Source: an uncultured Sphingomonadales bacterium
GTDB lineage: Bacteria > Pseudomonadota > Alphaproteobacteria > Sphingomonadales > Sphingomonadaceae
Length of the DNA stretch: 9,058 bases
Direction: 5' to 3'
Assembly (NCBI GenBank): GCA_937898535.1
Contig: CALDKP010000069.1
Span: forward strand, 1-9,058
Under the pieces are notes generated by a model. That model made no database searches. It saw nothing but the letters and a program-made list of their open reading frames with translations, and was not told where the DNA came from. The position numbers and the translations under genes are program-made. The stretch's first letter is position 1; each line of letters starts with the position of its first letter. Of this stretch, positions 7,101 to 9,058 are shown piece after piece.

Positions 7101-7805
7101 ATGGGTCAGAAATCAAATCCAATCGGGCTTCGCCTGCAGATCAACCGGACTTGGGATAGCCGTTGGTACGCCGAAGGTGCGGAATATGGCCGCATGCTTC
7201 TGGAAGATATCAAGATCCGCAAGTTCATCTTTGAAACACTGCCACAAGCAGCGATTTCAAAGGTCGTCATCGAGCGTCCTGCCAAGAATTGCCGCGTTTC
7301 AATCTACGCAGCACGTCCTGGCGTGATCATCGGCAAGAAGGGTGCGGACATTGAGAAGCTGAAAAAGCAGATCAATAAGTTCACCACCGCTGAAGTGTCG
7401 TTGAACATCGTTGAAATCCGCAAGCCGGAAGTCGACGCGAAGCTCGTAGCGCAGGGTATTGCTGACCAGCTTATCCGTCGTATCGCATTCCGTCGTGCCA
7501 TGAAGCGCGCGATGCAATCGGCGATGCGTCTGGGTGCAGAAGGTATCAAGATTACCTGCGGTGGCCGTTTGGGCGGCGCAGAAATCGCACGCGTTGAATC
7601 GTACCGTGAAGGCCGCGTGCCTGCGCATACGCTTCGTGCCAACATTGACTATGCCGAAGCCGAAGCACTGACTGCTTATGGCATCATCGGCATTAAATGC
7701 TGGATCTTCAAAGGCGAAATCTTGGGTCACGACCCAATGGCAACTGACCGACTGATGATGGAAGCACAGACTTCCGGCGTCCGTCCGCAGTCTGACCGCC
7801 GCTAA
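7101..7805 (+). CDS. rpsC: 30S ribosomal protein S3
   Basis: S3 lies at the mRNA entry channel of the 30S subunit and takes part in unwinding structured mRNA. It is complete at 234 residues. The N-terminus is MGQKSNPIGLRLQINRTWDSRWY. The KH RNA-binding domain carries its GxxG loop as GKKG at 78-81, in RPGVIIGKKGADIEKLKKQI. The helicase residues known in E. coli are all present, as Arg131, Arg132 and Lys135 in FRRAMKRAMQ. The C-terminal domain includes GRLGGAEIARVESYREGRVPAHTLRANIDY. AAGAGG lies eight bases before the ATG, and three bases separate it from rplV. Confidence 0.98.
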   Translation: MGQKSNPIGLRLQINRTWDSRWYAEGAEYGRMLLEDIKIRKFIFETLPQAAISKVVIERPAKNCRVSIYAARPGVIIGKKGADIEKLKKQINKFTTAEVSLNIVEIRKPEVDAKLVAQGIADQLIRRIAFRRAMKRAMQSAMRLGAEGIKITCGGRLGGAEIARVESYREGRVPAHTLRANIDYAEAEALTAYGIIGIKCWIFKGEILGHDPMATDRLMMEAQTSGVRPQSDRR

Positions 7806-7821
7806 AGGTTAGGAACTAGAC

Positions 7822-8256
7822 ATGTTGCAACCAAAGAAAACAAAGTTCCGCAAGCAGTTCAAGGGACGCATTAAGGGCGAAGCCAAGGGCGGGTCTGACC
7901 TGAACTTCGGTTCATACGGCCTGAAGGCGCTTGAACCAGAGCGGATTACCGCACGTCAGATCGAAGCGGCTCGCCGCGCGATTACGCGTCACATCCGCCG
8001 TCAGGGCCGTTTGTGGATCCGTATCTTCCCGGATGTGCCGGTCACGAAAAAGCCTGCCGAAGTTCGTCAGGGTAAGGGCAAGGGTTCGGTCGAATATTGG
8101 GCAGCCAAGGTTAAGCCTGGCCGTATCATGTTTGAACTCGACGGTGTTCCTGGTCCAATCGCAGCTGTCGCATTTCAGCGTGCAGCCATGAAACTGCCAA
8201 TCAAGACCAAGGTCGTGGCGCGTCTCGGCGACACCTCGCATCTGGGAGCATCATAA
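7822..8256 (+). CDS. rplP: 50S ribosomal protein L16
   Basis: L16 is a late-assembling 50S protein near the A-site and central protuberance, where it helps position aminoacyl-tRNA. It is complete at 144 residues. Conserved stretches are MLQPKKTKFRKQFKGR at the start, GLKALEPERITARQIEAARRAI at about 33-54, and VRQGKGKGSVEYWAAKVKPGRIMFEL at 81-106. Arg82 there is the counterpart of E. coli Arg81, which is hydroxylated by an oxygenase in some bacteria. The ribosome binding site AGGA is seven bases upstream. The following rpmC starts one base after its stop. Confidence 0.98.
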   Translation: MLQPKKTKFRKQFKGRIKGEAKGGSDLNFGSYGLKALEPERITARQIEAARRAITRHIRRQGRLWIRIFPDVPVTKKPAEVRQGKGKGSVEYWAAKVKPGRIMFELDGVPGPIAAVAFQRAAMKLPIKTKVVARLGDTSHLGAS

Positions 8257-8257
8257 G

Positions 8258-8623
8258 ATGAGCAAAACCGAAGATCTCCGCGTCAAGAGCGACGATCAGC
8301 TTGCTGTTCAGCTCGGCGAATTGAAGCGCGAAGCGTTTAACCTGCGTTTCCAATCGGCCACTGGCCAGATGGAAAAGCCGGCACGTGTGCGTGAAGTGCG
8401 TCGTGACATCGCCCGCATCAAAACCCTGCAGGGTGAGCGCCAGCGCGCCGCCGGCGACAAGCCGGAATCGGTCAGGGAAAGCCGGCGATCCGACGGACTG
8501 GAGACGGTTTCACATTGGCAAAGCAACAGGCAGACCATCACAGACAGGATCATGGATTTCATTCCTCCTCCCTGGGGCCTTCCCCCCGCCGGAGCAAGCC
8601 CCGGTTTCTCCGGCCGGCAATAA
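8258..8623 (+). CDS. rpmC: 50S ribosomal protein L29, 3' end replaced by foreign DNA
   Basis: L29 is a small helical protein at the tunnel exit next to L23. Residues 1 to about 65 are a clear L29, from MSKTEDLRVKSDDQLAVQL through ELKREAFNLRFQSATGQMEKPARVREVRRDIARIKTLQGERQRAA. A normal sphingomonad L29 ends within a few residues of this point. Here the frame instead runs on for another 56 codons that look like no L29 and read through what appears to be non-coding DNA to a TAA at 8621-8623. The break is near 8445-8460. The true gene would be followed by rpsQ, which is absent. GGGAG lies nine bases before the start, inside rplP. Genuine L29 sequence ends at about 8452. Confidence 0.9.
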   Translation: MSKTEDLRVKSDDQLAVQLGELKREAFNLRFQSATGQMEKPARVREVRRDIARIKTLQGERQRAAGDKPESVRESRRSDGLETVSHWQSNRQTITDRIMDFIPPPWGLPPAGASPGFSGRQ

Positions 8624-8671
8624 TTTTCCCCTTCGCGTGTCATCCCTGAAGTGCGATGATTCGTTTCTCGC
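8453..8671 (+). other. Foreign non-coding segment after the rpmC junction
   Basis: These 219 bases separate the L29 break from the next gene start. They are not the expected rpmC end and rpsQ start. I see no convincing protein in any frame. The frame continuing from rpmC gives a Ser/Arg/Pro-rich tail without family features. The segment holds one terminator-like hairpin, described separately. It probably comes from the same genome as the unrecognised gene downstream. A further junction inside it cannot be excluded. Confidence 0.65.
8588..8627 (+). terminator. Terminator-like hairpin in the foreign segment
   Basis: GCCGGAG (8588-8594) pairs perfectly with CTCCGGC (8608-8614) around a 13-base loop, and a short T-run lies at 8624-8627. 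GGGGC near 8573-8577 could compete by pairing with GCCCC at 8599-8603. It may end transcription of a gene that lay upstream in the source genome. The gap of nine bases between stem and T-run weakens the call. Confidence 0.4.
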
Positions 8672-9058
8672 ATGAATACGCCATCCCCTTTATCCCCTCA
8701 ACCACCCATGAGCCAGACCCTCGCCGCCCCCCTGCCCGACGCCGCGACCCGTGAATTCCCGCCGTTCAGCCTGGAGCGGCTCCTGCGCACCGTCTTCACC
8801 CCCACCGAAGGCCGGAAAGTTTGTATCCTGATCGATCTTCCGGACCTCTCCGTCATGAAGGATTTCTCCTTCCTCGGGCAACCCGAATTCGCCATCCAGG
8901 GCCGCGCCTACGAACACTTCTATCAAGGCCTGCACCGCGATGGTGTCATGGCCAGCCTGGGCATGACCGGCGGGATATTCTCGTTCGGGGGCACGCTGAG
9001 GGAAACCAATCTCACCGATCCGGTGACGGGCGAGGACCATGATATCGACTACGCGATG
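8672..9058 (+). CDS. Unrecognised protein, N-terminal part, runs off the window
   Basis: An open frame of 129 codons begins at ATG 8672 and has no stop before the window ends. A second in-frame ATG at 8708 (MSQTLAAPLPDAATREFPPF) is an equally good start. Neither has a Shine-Dalgarno sequence. The protein has an amphipathic opening (FSLERLLRTVFTP), a hydrophobic strand (RKVCILIDLPDLSVMKDFSFL), then AIQGRAYEHFYQGLHRDGVMASLGMTGG and DPVTGEDHDIDYAM. There is no signal peptide or membrane segment. I do not recognise the family. A Rossmann-like or hydrolase N-terminal domain is possible but is only a guess. It clearly does not belong to the S10 operon. Regular codon use and the lack of stops support it as a real gene from the foreign donor. 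Confidence 0.65.
   Translation, partial: MNTPSPLSPQPPMSQTLAAPLPDAATREFPPFSLERLLRTVFTPTEGRKVCILIDLPDLSVMKDFSFLGQPEFAIQGRAYEHFYQGLHRDGVMASLGMTGGIFSFGGTLRETNLTDPVTGEDHDIDYAM

Noticed and set aside
8690..9040. 116-residue minus-strand frame at the right end
   Set aside because: It is low in recognisable features and rich in Gly/Glu/Arg from high G+C. The plus-strand frame over the same bases has a much more protein-like composition.

Overview
This window is mostly an ordinary core-genome segment from an alphaproteobacterium, most likely of the order Sphingomonadales. Foreign DNA has been joined to both ends, probably by sequencing or assembly error. The core runs from about 505 to about 8452. 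It holds the end of the str operon (the 3' two thirds of fusA, then tuf) followed by the start of the S10 operon: rpsJ, rplC, rplD, rplW, rplB, rpsS, rplV, rpsC, rplP and rpmC. All genes are on the + strand and in the standard order, with gaps of a few bases or short overlaps after rplC. The assignment to order rests on my recognition of the protein sequences and on the str-S10 order. I could not run a search.

The ends do not belong. Bases 1-18 exactly match the 3' end of an Illumina TruSeq adapter. Bases 19 to about 315 encode the C-terminal part of transcription terminator Rho, of a type I associate with Verrucomicrobiota. About 367-498 encode a very GC-rich piece of an AidB-like acyl-CoA dehydrogenase, resembling actinobacterial versions. 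EF-G then starts abruptly in its G domain at about 505. All three pieces share one frame, so they look like a single 623-residue protein, but no such protein is plausible. At the other end rpmC loses its last few codons near 8452. What follows is about 220 bases of unrelated non-coding DNA and the start of an unrecognised gene that runs off the window.

The expected biology is translation. EF-G and EF-Tu drive elongation, S10, S19 and S3 belong to the 30S head, and L3, L4, L23, L2, L22, L16 and L29 belong to the 50S subunit. Ribosome binding sites lie inside preceding genes and the rplD/rplW, rpsS/rplV and rplP/rpmC junctions are tight, all of which fits translational coupling.

The part worth studying is the non-coding RNA around rpsJ. 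The tuf terminator (3164-3207) appears to contain a promoter. Its predicted transcript begins with a long hairpin ending in five T's, followed at once by a boxA-like sequence just ahead of rpsJ. The rpsJ product, S10, is NusE, the partner of NusB in boxA binding. The 213-base gap between rpsJ and rplC is packed with perfect stems and looks like a second structured leader. I see no mobile element, CRISPR array, tRNA, rRNA or defence system.
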